DNA of 64,000 nucleotides from Sipunculus nudus. Lineage: Eukaryota > Annelida > Sipuncula > Golfingiida > Sipunculidae. The notes beneath the pieces were generated by a model. It did no database searches. It was not told the origin of the DNA and worked only from the letters and a program-made list of their open reading frames with translations. The position numbers were made by a program, and so were the translations under genes. How positions within the stretch are numbered: the stretch's first letter is position 1; every line of letters starts with the position of its first letter. The stretch is from the NCBI GenBank assembly GCA_026874595.1, contig CM049317.1, positions 27,060,401-27,124,400 of the forward strand, in the 5' to 3' direction. Of this stretch, positions 48,229 through 61,800 are shown piece by piece.

Positions 48229-50240
48229 GATTAAATATCTACTGAATGAATAAAACCAGGTTTCACCTTGCACCTGCACATAGTGACCTAGAAGTAAGGT
48301 ATAATATATACCTAATGCACAAAATGCACTGGATTTAAGTATTTATTATGAATAAATAAACAGTTAAAGCTTATTACGTATTTTATGTACAGAGATAAAC
48401 CGTTAACATTAAGATCAGGGAATCCTTTATGATATTAAATCAAGTATTGCTGATACATGCTAACGAGTCCACGTGACTTCATATATGCAGGCTGTAGATA
48501 TCCAGGATCCTGGACTGTAGAGTGTAGCATCGCGAGAAAACACGGGAGGTAAGGTTAGGTTTTATACAGTACTTTTAAAAAAGGTACATTCGCACAATCA
48601 GCAACTGATTGCCAATATCAAAATGTCATATTTATTCTGTCAACTGCTTTAGTTAATGTTTGCTTACGTGTGTCTGTATGTTTGTGTGTGAGAGAGAGAA
48701 ATTGTATATAACATTTGCCTTTCGTAAATAACTGTAATTGTGATATTGTGAATTATGTATCATTTAAACCTTTATAAATTGATCATAAACCCAGTCCATC
48801 ATCTGTCATAGTCACCATAGCAACCGCAGTCCGAAGAAATCATTTGTCAATCTGCATTTAATAACTGTATCCGATAACTGTATACATTTTATGTTCACAG
48901 ATGAGTATTTGTTGAGCTTTTGTTAATATTTTAGATTTTTTATTATATGATGTGTTTTGGCCCACAGGATAGCCTTTTATGTTAGACCAATTATTTGTTC
49001 TTCACTCCATTTAAGTAAAGTTTAAATCAGGTTTTCACAATACTTTTCACTATCTGATAAAGACATAAGAATGTTTCTTTCTTTGAATTTATCCTGTTCA
49101 CAGGTTAATGTATTAACCATGTTTTACAAGTTGGTGCAAATTCAAAAGGTAAATAATGAGCTATTGAATTTGCCTTGCTGACATACAGTACTTCGCAAAA
49201 GTATTCTTTCATCCGTAGTAATCTGTAAAAAGTAGTGAAAATGTATTTATATATTTTAAAGCCCAGAAATTTTAGAAATTTTCATTGAAACGCAAGAAAA
49301 CATTTTAGATTCAGTCATCAGTGGTAATGTATAATAATTCAATAAAAATTTTAAAGCTTATATATGCAACCAATTTCTTTGTGGTTTTGATATTCAAATA
49401 TAGGATATTATACGAATCGAACAAGTAAACATTTGATATATACTTAATGTTTTGTGTTTCATCTTTTGTGGATGTTAATGATCGTGAAATATTTAATTCT
49501 ATAATAACCGGAGCGCAGTAGCACAAGATGTTATCCAATTTGATAATTTTAACAGGGTCTGTAAAACTAATGATGTTTTAATATTTTTGGCATGAAAAAT
49601 GCTTCTCCTTTTTAAAATATAGAGTAAAAACATTTGATGTTTTCAACTATTTAATCTCCAAATTGTCATACAGATTCTACCCGTATTTATTTAAGAATAT
49701 CGGGAACGCGGAATAAGAAGTTGAATAACATAATAAGACGAGAACGATTCGTGAGTCCGAGTGAATTTCTAAGAGGCATTTGATTATCACTTTCAGCAGA
49801 ATATGTGCAAGTCACAACAGTTACGTACTATCTGCAGTGGCAGGTCTTTTTCCTTCATTTATGCAAACGACAGGCCGGTTGCAGCTGGACACCTAATGGT
49901 AGCTTTTAAATCTTGGGGGGGGGGGGGGGGAACTAACGTGGCCGCTCCTTGTGAAATCTCATATAAAAACCGGAATTCTTCATACGTTACCATTATCATG
50001 CAGTCTGCAAACGAAAACATGTGTTTGAGCTGCTCAGAGGCCTTTATTCTTATACGTTATATACTGAACAGATACTTAACATCGTATAAGTTCTTAAACT
50101 GTCAAGAAATTATTGTGAAATCCTGTAGTGGTTCATTTGAACTAGAAATCTATGCAAAGCTGTGGTTTCCCAGTTTTAGTCGACTTGTTAGACAAGTTTA
50201 TATTATTCAGTGTTCTAATTATATCCTTTGAGTGGATCTA
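48229..50240. other. Intergenic; no gene seen
   Basis: AT-rich; 16-base G run at 49915-49930. A 31-codon frame at 48461-48556 and a 142-codon frame at 49803-50231 show no convincing domain. Confidence 0.45.
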
Positions 50241-51160
50241 ATGATTTTACGTAATTTGTACGTAAGCTGACTGTCGGGTATTCTTTATTCGTCCGGTGCT
50301 CGTAATATTCCCGAACAGGGCACAAATCGTATCCGTTGGTCCCTAGAAGTTTCTTCGAATCCGGAGAGATCCTTTAAAAAATTTCTTTGTAAATCTGAAA
50401 TTAAGTGAGACCAGTCTATATTGTCAGAGTTATGGGCCGCGTTTGCTCACCCTAGAAATATTTCCTGGTAGTTAAATTTCATATATTATCCTCAGGATCT
50501 CACCAAGTGATGCATGGATTGCCAGGCAGCATGATCTGCATAAGAATCTTGGACGATTTCATCGGCTTTTAAAGACTTGTGGCGCCATCTATTTTTAGGT
50601 TTTGAAGGATGCAGCCGTTCCTGAGTTATTTGGTAAAAGACATTACCTCACTTATATGCATGTACACATCAGATTGTCAAATTTTGCGATTGACAAATTT
50701 GATGTTTATACTCGTTATATTCCCCTTCTTCTAATGAACTTTTGAACATGATATGATATGTAAGCCAAAATATTAACATTTCTTGTCTTATTTTTTAAAA
50801 GGCGGAAAAGATAATTTCAGTCCGCAGAAAGTAGGTTGACAAAGGTAGCGCCATCTGCAGCTTAAAGTCGCACAGCATTCTCGTGAGCAATATTTCTATG
50901 AAATTTGGTGCCTACGGCTGCAGCCATTCATTAGATAGTTTGTAACAGAAATTACATCATGTTTAGAAAGACATTAACGTTTCAAATTTTGTGATATCAT
51001 TTGATTTCCATAAGGACACCATCTTATTTCATTAAATGATTAATAAGTCATAATGGCAGTTTCCGTAAAAAGTTTCCGTAATGGCAGCTGCAGAGGCTGT
51101 TGAGATATTTGGTTCTAAACCTTGGACAATGGACTTTTGATATCTAATGCTTCCATTATG
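50241..51160 (+). mobile_element. Old family-B relic
   Basis: AGCTGACTGTCGGGTATTC, CAGGGCACAAATCGTATCCG, TTGTGGCGCCATCTATTTTT: diverged monomer landmarks of family B, same orientation as the others, ends not preserved. Confidence 0.45.
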
Positions 51161-51675
51161 TAGCTTTTAAATGAAGGGCATCCGTGTTGATTTGAACGCT
51201 TCCTTACAAGTTGACAATCAGATTGAACTAAACGGCGGATCATTTTTCACGAAAATCAACTTGGCACAAACCGAGTCAAGAGCGAAGCACACCCTTCCGC
51301 CAGAGGTCTATTCCAATCAAAATTTATCTCATCCAGTTAGGCATCGTGGGATGGCCGGGGCTATTTGTCTCAACTGTCAAACTTTAAAATCAAAAGTTGT
51401 TGCATTTCAAGTAAACACCCTCTGTTTACATTTCACATCCATATGCTTGGAAAATATAACTTGTTTAGTGAAGGCCTTACCACAAAACACACATGTTTGT
51501 GTAATATGCCATCCTCTTCACTACGTTTATACCTACGAAACAGCAAAGTCGTACTCTAGTGATTCTGCGCAGTGCGAAGCACACTCAGAGAATAAAACCT
51601 TTTCCGCTCAGAGATCTCTGCTTCTTCACATATTGAACATTAATTCCAGCGAAGGGCGATTTTAAATGTAAGCTT

Positions 51676-52130
51676 AAAGGGGCCTATTCCGATGTCTGTC
51701 GTCTACTAACTGAAGATTATCCAATGAACCTTTCATAAAAATAAGACGGAAAACGCAGATCCCACGGAACACGGGCTGTTTGTTTTGTTTATATCAAAGT
51801 GACTTTAACATGTGGGGGGGGGGGCAAAATAATCATAATACATTAAACAAAGACATCTGGCGGAAAGTCAGATGAACCAGGGTATTGGCAATGACCGTTT
51901 TGCAACAAGTGACCGTTACTTTTCCGCGCATATATGCAATATACCATCTTATAGATGACACGTTTTTTCTTCTGTTTGTCAATACTGGTTTTACAATCAA
52001 TTTGTGGAAGAACAAGGTCGGAAATGCATCACAGAGACGTCATAAGAACTTTTCTTAACAGAAATGACCTAAAGTTCATTAATATTTATGCCGTATAAGC
52101 CAGAAATATCATAATTCTATAAATAATGTA
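51676..52130 (+). repeat. Dispersed repeat R1, copy 3 of 3
   Basis: AAAGGGGCCTATTCCG, AAGACATCTGGCGGAAAGTC, collinear with 1401-1845; carries an 11-base G run (51814-51824) at the place where copy 1 has GTGGGGCCCC. Confidence 0.6.
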
Positions 52131-53243
52131 GAAGAGGCGAAGAGCTGGTTTTAAATTATAATCTATTATTACTTCCACCGAGCAGCTGATACATTTTTCG
52201 ATGTGCACTTAACGTTGATGAAGGGTGTTAGAACAGAAAAGAATCCATTTCGATTTGGTGCAAATCTGATTGAAGTGGCGGATCCAGTATGATGGTTTTG
52301 CCTGGGCGGAGGGTTGGGTTTGCTAAGTACCATTCTAGTTATTAAATTAACAACATGCGAGATGATAATGACACAATGATAAATACGTTTTTACTTTTAT
52401 TATAGAAATAATATATAAATGTATATGCATAATTACTTTATATCTAATACATGAATGTTTCGGTTTTACATTGAAACTCGAACGGATACAATAAATATAT
52501 TTCTTATCCATTTCATTATAAAATTCGTATTTTAAACAGCAGGAGGAACAAATTATTTACAAATAATGAAAACCAGCACTTTTGGTAGTAAGTCAAAACT
52601 TCGTTGATTGTAAAATATTCATCAAGCAAAGATAACCATCTGGCCACATGACATCACTTCATGTCAGTTTTCTGACCTATACGCTCAGTGCTTCAAAAGC
52701 AAAGCCTCGTAATCATCTCAGGACACAGTAAATTTGTCCGAATAATGATTTATTTATACTTTTATATATTAGATTGAGCATATGAGTGATACATGAAGGT
52801 GGGTATATTTTTAAATAAATAAGTGTCATGAAGTCTGACACTTAGAACCAGACCAGAATACTGTAAAGGAAATAGCCTCTGGTGAGCGAGTTACTCATAC
52901 TTTAAGAACACTAACGGTTTACCCTTAATTGCGACTTGCGACATCCGCGTTTTAGTCTATATCACAAATGGCGACCACTGTGAATGCTTTCGACATTTGT
53001 TCGAGGTCATGATTCGATAAGCGCAGAGTTCCCCGAGTATTCTGATAACAATCTCTCTTTATCTGCGGAAATAGTATGGTTGCCATTAATCCTCTTATAT
53101 TCTAAGCCGTTCTAGACCAGCGGAAGCAGGGTAACATGAGTTTCAAAAGTGGATGCACACAGTGGTCCCCAAAATAGTGGAAAGAAAGAGAGAAATGAAG
53201 AAATTACGACTGCGTGAGGAGTGTAATAGACACTGTTGTACTC
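52131..53243. other. Intergenic; possible 3'UTR end of the - gene
   Basis: AT-rich, no coding motif. Minus-strand AATAAA at 52754-52749 and 52401-52396 are candidate polyadenylation signals for the - gene. Confidence 0.4.
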
Positions 53244-53317
53244 TAGTCCATCTCTGGACCCTATCGTCCTGTGTTATAGATCTATAGCAGAGGACGATAG
53301 GGTCCAGAGATGGACTA
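53244..53317. repeat. Perfect 27-bp inverted repeat (hairpin)
   Basis: Arm 53244-53270 (starts TAGTCCATCTCTGGACC) is the exact complement of 53291-53317; the 20-nt spacer holds the palindrome TATAGATCTATA. Flanks do not continue the pairing. Confidence 0.92.
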
Positions 53318-53401
53318 TGGTGCTTCTAATCTGTACCTGATAATATTGATTTTTTTGTAAGCATTGGAAATGGCTTCGTGTATAATCTATGGAAACATGG
53401 C

Positions 53402-53404
<3 letters not shown>

Positions 53405-53476
<72 letters not shown>
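53405..53476. repeat. (TA)n microsatellite
   Basis: 72 bp; a second tract is at 53590-53632, on the other side of the CTLD relic. Confidence 0.95.
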
Positions 53477-53479
<3 letters not shown>

Positions 53480-53486
53480 ATCCCCG

Positions 53487-53571
53487 GTGGGCACAAACGT
53501 GCAGAAAGCAGTAAACGATCGTTTTATCGCCACGATAGTTAATCACAACAGTACATGGACCGGATCATCAG
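53487..53571 (+). pseudogene. Orphan half-CTLD exon relic
   Basis: The open stretch ends VNHNSTWTGSSG directly before a GTGAGG donor, in phase 1, as all first-half CTLD exons here do. The end aligns with the end of + exon 5 (YDWVTSSEG). Its 5' part has been replaced by a (TA)n tract, with an in-frame stop at 53478. No partner exon follows before the - gene's tail exon. Probably a dead fragment in the intergenic space. Confidence 0.35.
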
Positions 53572-53587
53572 GTGAGGCTATTTCTTT

Positions 53588-53636
<49 letters not shown>

Positions 53637-53795
53637 GTCAAACCTCGCCTTACGACCACTTCTTTAGCGACAACCTCAAAATTACGACCACTTGCTCACA
53701 GTCTTGTTTCCTTTATATAAGACCTCGCTTAAACGACCACCTTGAAATGTAACCATTTTATCGGGGTCTCATTAATGGTCTTAATATCGGGTTTT
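53637..53795. mobile_element. CAGTnAAACCTC-type DNA transposon remnant
   Basis: AGTCAAACCTCGCCTTACGA with repeated ACGACCAC words, like 35233-35416; right end diverged. Lies about 90 bp from the - gene's stop codon. Confidence 0.45.
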
Positions 53796-53885
53796 TGCTG
53801 TGTGTGTATATATACAACTACGTCGGCTGTACGAAGGAATGTTGGAAGTGGTCTGGATTTCTTTTTGTACCCTCTTTTTATACAG

Positions 53886-54141
53886 CTAAAAGTTAAGAAT
53901 ATTCCAGAGTCTGGTAGATTTTGGTCTTGATGATTTTCTGGACTGGATGTTCTGTGAGTACCGGGCTGATCTGTACAGGGCTCGGTGTCCTTGCCGGACC
54001 TGGTCCCGCTTCATCTCAGAATTAGTCGGCGCAGAATCCGTTCCTACGGCAACCCTTGTCTCCATCTCAGTGTCCTTTGCCTCAGAGGTTTGCTGACCCT
54101 CCTCATTCTCCTTCCCTTTATCGCTCTTGGCTTCAGATCTC
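53886..54141 (-). CDS. Paralogue exon: cytoplasmic tail and stop
   Basis: Acceptor TTTGCAG at 54142-54143, TAG at 53886-53888; 84 residues after the split Arg codon. The tail is low-complexity: first Lys/Glu-rich (EAKSDKGKENEEG), then Arg/Ser-rich (RSARYSQNIQSRKSSRPKS), ending WNILNF. Two tyrosines (YRSA, YSQN) fit neither ITIM nor ITAM. It is much longer than the + gene's tail and not evidently homologous to it. The nearest minus-strand AATAAA is at 52754-52749, so the 3'UTR could reach about 1.1 kb. Confidence 0.84.
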
Positions 54142-55822
54142 CTGCAAATAAAAATTGGTATTACTCCAACTGGTGGCTTAATGATTAAGGCGCTGAACAA
54201 CCGCAAGTTTGACGGTTCCGTTCGCGTCCTGACCGCTTTATGCACTGAGACACCTAGCAAAAGTCTTTACCACAAGACTGCGGCTCTCGCGACCAAGGAG
54301 TGAATGAGTTCTGGGTCGCAGGCAAATGCAGAATGAATAACCTATCAGCGCCTGTTATGGCTTTTTTTATTGTTTGAACCTCATGGAGCTGAGAAAAATC
54401 ACATAAAGAAAGACCAGGAAGGCAAAGTGTTAAAGTCAGATCAGACTTACATCGTCGGTGATATCAGCCTTTAACCTCCACATTTACCTTTATTTTATTA
54501 TGGTATGTATCTTTTTCAAGAGCATGCGCAACTGTCAAATTATTTGTTGCATGTTTCCTTCTGGTTTAGGGAGTCCAGAGGCATCAACAGGAAATGTGCG
54601 GTTAATAATAACTGAGATGAGGTAAAATACGCTATGTCTGAGTATATTTAAGAATTCGTACAATGGGGAACAGTCATTTGCTTTTAACTAGAGGGCTTTC
54701 GTTTATTTTAACGTTCATTTATCATAACGTCCAAAAGATCGCCTACACAAAATAAATGCTTGTATCAATATGTGACCATGAGTTGGCTGTATTTTAATCC
54801 AATATCATAAACTAATTACAGATGATGGATGGATCGCGTATAAAACATTCTGGTAAGGAGAAACATTTGATAAAGGCTTAGATATGTACGTAGGAAAGGT
54901 ATATAAATGATACACTAAATATTAATTGAAATAACCATGTCTTCAACACTATTTAAAATACATAGAATTTATCATTTAGGTAATTCGGTCAAGACATGTT
55001 CTATGAATGTATTAGATAACCGATAATCACCAAGTTTTATTACTAACCAAAGTCTTTGACTCACAGGCGTCTGTTGCTCAGGGGTAGAGCACAGGACTCA
55101 AAGCCGGGAAATCGTGAGTTCGAATCTCAGCCGACACAGTGACAATTTTTCACGGTCGGCCCCCACCCAGGGTGAGCGCTCTGCAGGCTTAATGGGAATG
55201 CCGTACCCAAAGACCGTGTTACACTCACAGAAGAGTGCGCCTTTCGGAGTTCCATGGTGGTATGACCCAGCAATATGGATGATTACGCACCCAGGGCCCG
55301 CAGGTGCAGTAGTCAGAGGGCCTGGTTGACACCAGGATATAAAATGAAAGGAAGCATGTGATACTGCCCTGTCACGTACTCCGAAACCGGGATGGAATTC
55401 TGCAGATGAACCTATACGTAGTAAAGTTAGCATTTAAAATCAAATGGAGGCGGTAACTTTCGACAAAAAATATTTAAAGAGAAAAAGAAAAAGTCTTATG
55501 ACTAAGATTGTATTAGACTCACGGTATGCACTTTGTAGACACTATAGTATGTTTCAAGCAAATTTGTTCTTTTATTTAATTCCATGAGGAACATCAATTT
55601 TCACAAAAGTCATATTCAAGCTGGTAATTTCAGATCTTACACACCTAGACGGTATCGGAAATAGCAAGGTGACACTTAGTCTCCCTGAGAGGATTACTGT
55701 TGTTGCTTTCATATTCACCGGGCTGAATTTTCGCTCTTTCCTTTGTTTCGCGATGGTTCTATTTTCGCGATCTTACTGTAGAGTATGATACATCCGAGTA
55801 TATAGGTTCACACATATACACA

Positions 55823-55887
<65 letters not shown>

Positions 55888-58800
55888 CCTTTCATACGTT
55901 GACTATAGCATTAATAACGTACATGAGACGACATTGAGACTGTACAGTATAAATGACTCATCACTTGGTTCGCGAGGCGTCTTATTAACGACGATTTTAT
56001 TTTCGAGATGTTTTCACGAATGTAGCTGAAACTCTGGCCGAACAAAAATGCTTCAACAGTAAATGGCCTACCGGTATGTGGTTTAACCTCTTGGGACGCG
56101 ATCGCCCCTGTCGGCGAGATTGAAAGATAATCATGAATATTCATGACTGATAACTTTGTGGGTTGTCTAATCGAATGGCGTCAGAGCTTGAAATGCTGAT
56201 TTCCAAGACTTGATTTAAGGTTGATTTAGGCACGTGGACCATAATGTGCTAAAACAACATTTGTAATTTAAAAAAATGGCCCCGTCATGAAGAATATATA
56301 ACAGCTGTAGAGGTAATTGCTGCAGGATGACTGGCTGATAAAGAAAGAATATTATGGAAATTTTGTAGCCAGTTTGAATAAAAAATGCCAAACTGTCATT
56401 TAAATTAACCAAAGGGGTTTGATAACAAAAAAGGAATTATGGCTGTATAATTTTATTCATTCAGTTCCAAGGGAAATAGAAAATGGTCAATTTTAGCAAC
56501 CAGGGCTTGGTAGACCATGAAATAATTATGATATGAAAGAGTCGACCTACACCCTCCTAGGAGAAGACCGTAAACTTTAAACTTAGCTTTATTGAGTTAA
56601 GTTATACCAATTTATAGGATGTTTTCACTGCCAAACATTCTAATATATCAGTGCAGAATGGATGTATTGATGAAATGCTTACCGTTTTCTCTTGAAGTAC
56701 AGACAGAGAAAGATAACGATTCCGGCGATGAGAAAGAATCCGATCAATCCAGCAATCAGGGGGAGCATTATCATGACCACTCTACGGAAAAAGTCATCTG
56801 TAAATACCAGGTAAAACAATCATAATACAACGAACAACATCAGTAAATACATTGAAAAACACCATAATATACATATTTATTGTGAGAATGATATATATTA
56901 GTTAGATTTCTCCATTTCTTTGGTTTTGTACAAAAATATTATATATCCGAGCCTGGTTAAGAAATAATATAGAATTAATATTTCTTGACAATACAATGCC
57001 TATTTTTTTAACGTATACGTAGCTGTAATATATTTGAAATGGAGCACACAGACAATAACATGTTTACCCTGCTTAAATCCCGTATTTGAAAATTTGCAGT
57101 GGTTACAAATTGTCAGATATATGACTGCCTCTTTGTATATTATAATAGATGTCACCTTCAAGTGTATACTAAATATATTTAATGTGATATCTCACTCACC
57201 TTCTGGCGGCTTGATCAGGATGAATGTAGTCACCTTGATAGAAGTAGTCATCTTGGAATTTGTATTTGTAGATTCATCTATCGCTGAATACAGAGAAATT
57301 CCCGTTTATAGAATTCAGTAAAAAAAACTTATACCAAATATTGGAAAATTGTCAGAGAATCTCGCCCTTTTCAATGTATTAGGAAAAATTGCCAAATCTG
57401 TTTCGGTTATATAAAGTTATATTTAAATGCAACACCTTTATATACAACATAGCTCTTATTAGTATTTGAAAAATTTTTATGTTAAGCAAACCTGTTGTAA
57501 TTAAATTTGAATGTCGCGGCAGCAAAATATATGACATGCATTACGGCTTCCGAGGATAAAGTTGAATCAGCTGTCGAAAATATAAATGTAACGCTATTTT
57601 CTCAGTGATTATAATGATTTCAATGTTATTCAGACATTGTCAGCAGTTGATTGTGAAGTCTTGGCGGAAGTTTGTGCTCTCTACCTACTGCAGTTACCTC
57701 TCTTCCATATTAAACTGTGTGCGCGTATTTGCGTATATGCGTGAAAAGCGCTCATATGATTTTGTAACTGTCGTGATTCTGTGTCCGTCAGAGTATACAC
57801 GTATATGCGTGATATCGCAACAGAACCAATTTTCTCGCATATATATAGGGTCTGCGTGAACTCAGGGATTCAGGGTAAAATGACGTCACTCCAACATCTT
57901 TTTAAGGAGACCTGCTAGATCCACTCTACCACTTCATACGTCTACATGTGCACGCATGTTATGTGCACAAGGAAACACAGGTTAAGGCTAACACTTACTT
58001 GCGGGTGGTATTCTTTTCATAGTTTCAGTTAGTCTGCTGTTCAGCGTAACCGTTGCCCCTTCAGTAACTGATCCTGGTATATCTCCTGAAAATATTCACG
58101 TGAACTAATACTTTCTCATTCTTTCAGATGTAATACCAATGAAATTATGTGTGTACAGTGGAAACCCACCTTGCGACCATCCCACAACTGCGACCATCCC
58201 CACAACATCGACCACTTTTCTTGGTGCCTATGATCCGGGTATCTTAGAATACGACCACCCCTAAATTACGACCACTTTGGTTAGTCCCCATGGGTTTCCA
58301 CTGTATGTTAAAGTATTTGAAAAATTACCAATGTTATCATTTTTGATAATATCAAATATGTTTGGCTTACATGTGTGGTTACATACCTAGTAAATATACT
58401 TTTATAAATAGTTTTAAGTTGTTTAATTCTTTTGTCCTAAAACTAAATTAAAATCTTTACTTCTGTGTGCGGATGTTCACTCTTATATAATATAAAGGTT
58501 TAAAAGAGTTTTTTTACATTACGTTTCATATTACGTCTCAAGAAAATAAGGTTATTATAATTTCAGTGAAGTTTAATTGAAATGTCGTCATTTACATGTC
58601 AAAGTTCATAATATATACTTTAAATTTTTCAAATATTTCTTACGTTAAATTGTTCATAATTATAGCTCTTACCAGCCTGACAAAAGAATGATGCTTTGTC
58701 ATAGCACACGGTAGTTTCTATTCGTCCGTCCGTTCTTATCACTGAACAGCTCTCTGTGTTACCTTCCCCTGTTCATAATTAAAATGTACAACATGTTTTA

Positions 58801-61800
58801 TAAGGATGCGACAATTTTATTTTTCCAGGATATATTTCCTATGGACATAACAGCAGGTTGATTAATCATGTTTTCACCTAAACCTGCCACCAGCGTGCTT
58901 CACTTAATTACCACAATATGTGTCGTTCCTCTAGGTATATAGGGATTATCATGCACACAGATAACAACTGAAATTAATTTTACTTTTAAAACTCACATTT
59001 TTCCCATATTTCATGACGTATCTTCACACACAAAAATTAAACGTAAGCCCTCCCTGATGAAACTATCTGCATGCCATGGTCACATAAAATAATTCTGAGT
59101 TGAATGAACAATAAATGGACTATATCCGATCTACATAATGTTTCCTTATTGTTTTATATGACAACCTTGACTTTCTAAGATATGAGTTCTTTGAAGGTTT
59201 CATTAAGAACCATATACCTAGAATTCCACAAAAAACCTTTAAAGGTTCCCCACTCAGTCCACTGGCAAAAACCTTGAAAGGTTTCTTCTGGAACCTTCAA
59301 CTAGGTCCTAGATGGAACCTGTAATGTTCCATAAAAGAACCCTCGGAAGGTTAAAAGAGCATGTGTTTAAGGTTCCAATTGGAACCCTTGAAGGTTCCAC
59401 ACTCAGTCCACTGCGAAGAACCGTTTTGGTTCTATCTGAACCCTTTTTTTTACTTAGAGTGTACAGCAGGAAGTCACAACTTTGATAATATATTACGCAA
59501 AGATCTATATAAGGTCTATAATTATATAGTTAAATATATTGGAAAGCCTCTCCCCGTAAGAAAGTCAGACCTGTAAGTTGGGTTTGATGAGTTTATATCT
59601 ACTTCAATTTCGGGTTAAATATTTCATTGGGCGTTTCTTAGGTTCTTCAAAGTGAAAAATGCCGAGAATGTTTCTCTTTTGTTTCCTTTCAGATTTTCTT
59701 TTTCTTTCTTTCTTTTGAGTTAGCTCTCCCGCATCTCCGACTTTCAAAAACAGACATCTTTTTACAGTCATAGTAATAGGCGACAGATTTTTAGATTTAG
59801 TTTTATTTCGTCAAATGGCCGAAAGGTCTGACCATATTTGGAATGGTCGTTATTACTAAGCCAAAACAAATACTGCCTGTCTATTAGTAAAACTTGATAG
59901 GAAAAGAGCTATAACGATCTCCGTGGGTATTAGGTAAAGAAATCCCCTTAAGTTGATTAACGTTTAGTCCGTTAGCAGGTCTCAATAACTTGACCAAGTG
60001 CCGTTCCCATGTCTGTATCATCAAGGCACTAAGATAATAAGTGAAGTGCCCTGCTGCCCTGTCACCCACCTGCCCCTAGACTTTATCATAAGAGTGGTCT
60101 ATTAATGGGTAGGTCCAAATATAGATAAAAGGGATGGTAAGTGGTTCTGATGTCTTACACTCACCTTCCTCAGCCTCTGTGGAGACGACCCAGTAAACAT
60201 CACGTGACTGACCACACTGTGGTGACACCTGGCGTAACACATTGACAGCCGGGTAAAATTGTTGAAACCGTTTCTTCCACTCCAGCGGGTAGCATCTCTC
60301 CAAAGCCTGGGCCCAAGTGACGTCAGTGACGTTATATGCCGTGATACACACACCTCGCGGGCATCTGCCTGTGAAAGGACATACCTGTGATTTTGATATG
60401 TTATCAACCGACTGCGAAAAAAAATGTTGGCAATAATTGCAAGACAGTTCAATTTGACTGGTGACTTTCATTCAGTTTCCCTTAAGCCAATAAAAATTAA
60501 CTTTTGTTATTAGAGCTCATACTATAAGAAATACCCACAAAAATGCCAATTTATGGCATGAACGCCCCCTCGTTATGTTGCCCCCCCCCCCCCCCCGACT
60601 TATACCTGATACATGAATAACACGATTTGACACTTATGGATACGAACTGGAAAAAATCCTTGACAATGTTAAAGATTTTATGTCTGATAATTCCTTAAAT
60701 TTGATGAAAGAACAAAATACTACTGGCCGATTTTATTATCCTTCTTTGATAATATATGACGACAATAACAATCCAGAAGACCAAAAAAATGACCAGACTG
60801 ATCGGAAAAATCTGGTGATGTGCTCGCGGATGTTGGCACTAAACAACAAGCAAGACTTGTTGATTTTTCCGTCTGCTTTAACAAAAATTGGACGGCAGAA
60901 ATAATCGCCTGCTTTATTGAGAAGCAAGTAAGCAAATATCATGGATAATCTTCAAGTGTATAATAAGGCTAGGGCTACCTGCGTTGTTCCATCACAGAGT
61001 CTACTCACCTTGCTTCAGACACACGAAACCATGGTTTTTGGCACTGCATAATATTGCGTCACTTCCCAGGCATGTTCCATAGGTATTGCATTTCTCTTTA
61101 GGCTCTGTGAAAAAAAATTATTAAGTCACACTAGATTAAATATTTTACACTAGGGTGGGGCATTTGCAAATATTATCAGTTTAGGCCAAAAAAATAAAAG
61201 GTATGGTTCTCAGGCACCGCCCGCGTCAATTTTAACCCCCGCATCAAAAAGTTTTATTTTGATTTTTATCTTTCAAGAAGATAAATACAATTTATATAGT
61301 TATTTAACCTTTTTAGCAAAATAAAACGTTCTTTTCATGCTTTTCCCTGATCATATGAGATTTTTATCGAAATATTCAAAAAAAGGTCAAAAATAAAATA
61401 CCGCCCGCCCGCACTGATTTCTAAAAATAAATCCCTGAGAACCATACCTTATTTTTTTTTGCTTTACATTTATATTTTAAAATACTTCTTTTTGCATTAA
61501 TTTCAAAGAGATAATTGATAGCAATGCCACCCCCCCCCCCCCCCTCTTTCAATACATGGATTTCTTATTCATACCTTAAACACAAGGAGATCTGCAAATG
61601 AATTCCGACATTTTTTAACTTCTTTTTTTGTATTTGACATTATAAATTTTAAAAAAAATATTCAGTTACTCGCAGACGAAACTGAGATCGTACCTGCGAT
61701 GTTGGCACATAAATATATTTGCGTCGGGGTAAGCAGGATGGTTCTATAATTAGTTATGATTTATTACTTATTAGTATTAGTCAGATTGAATCTACCTGTC

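Noticed and set aside
48461-48556. Small + frame ending PGSWTVECSIARKHGR beside a GTAAGG donor
   Set aside because: Looks faintly like the end of a CTLD (W-x3-C) but is only one cysteine long enough and has no partner; too weak to list as a relic.
49803-50231. 142-codon + frame
   Set aside because: It runs through a poly-G tract read as Gly and shows no domain.
51171-51665. 164-codon + frame
   Set aside because: Longest uninterrupted frame outside the genes, but it has no recognisable domain, signal or splice context and borders an R1 repeat; chance remains the simplest reading.
55066-55138. tRNA gene
   Set aside because: D- and T-arm and both promoter boxes are present, but acceptor and anticodon stems do not pair; a SINE head explains it better.
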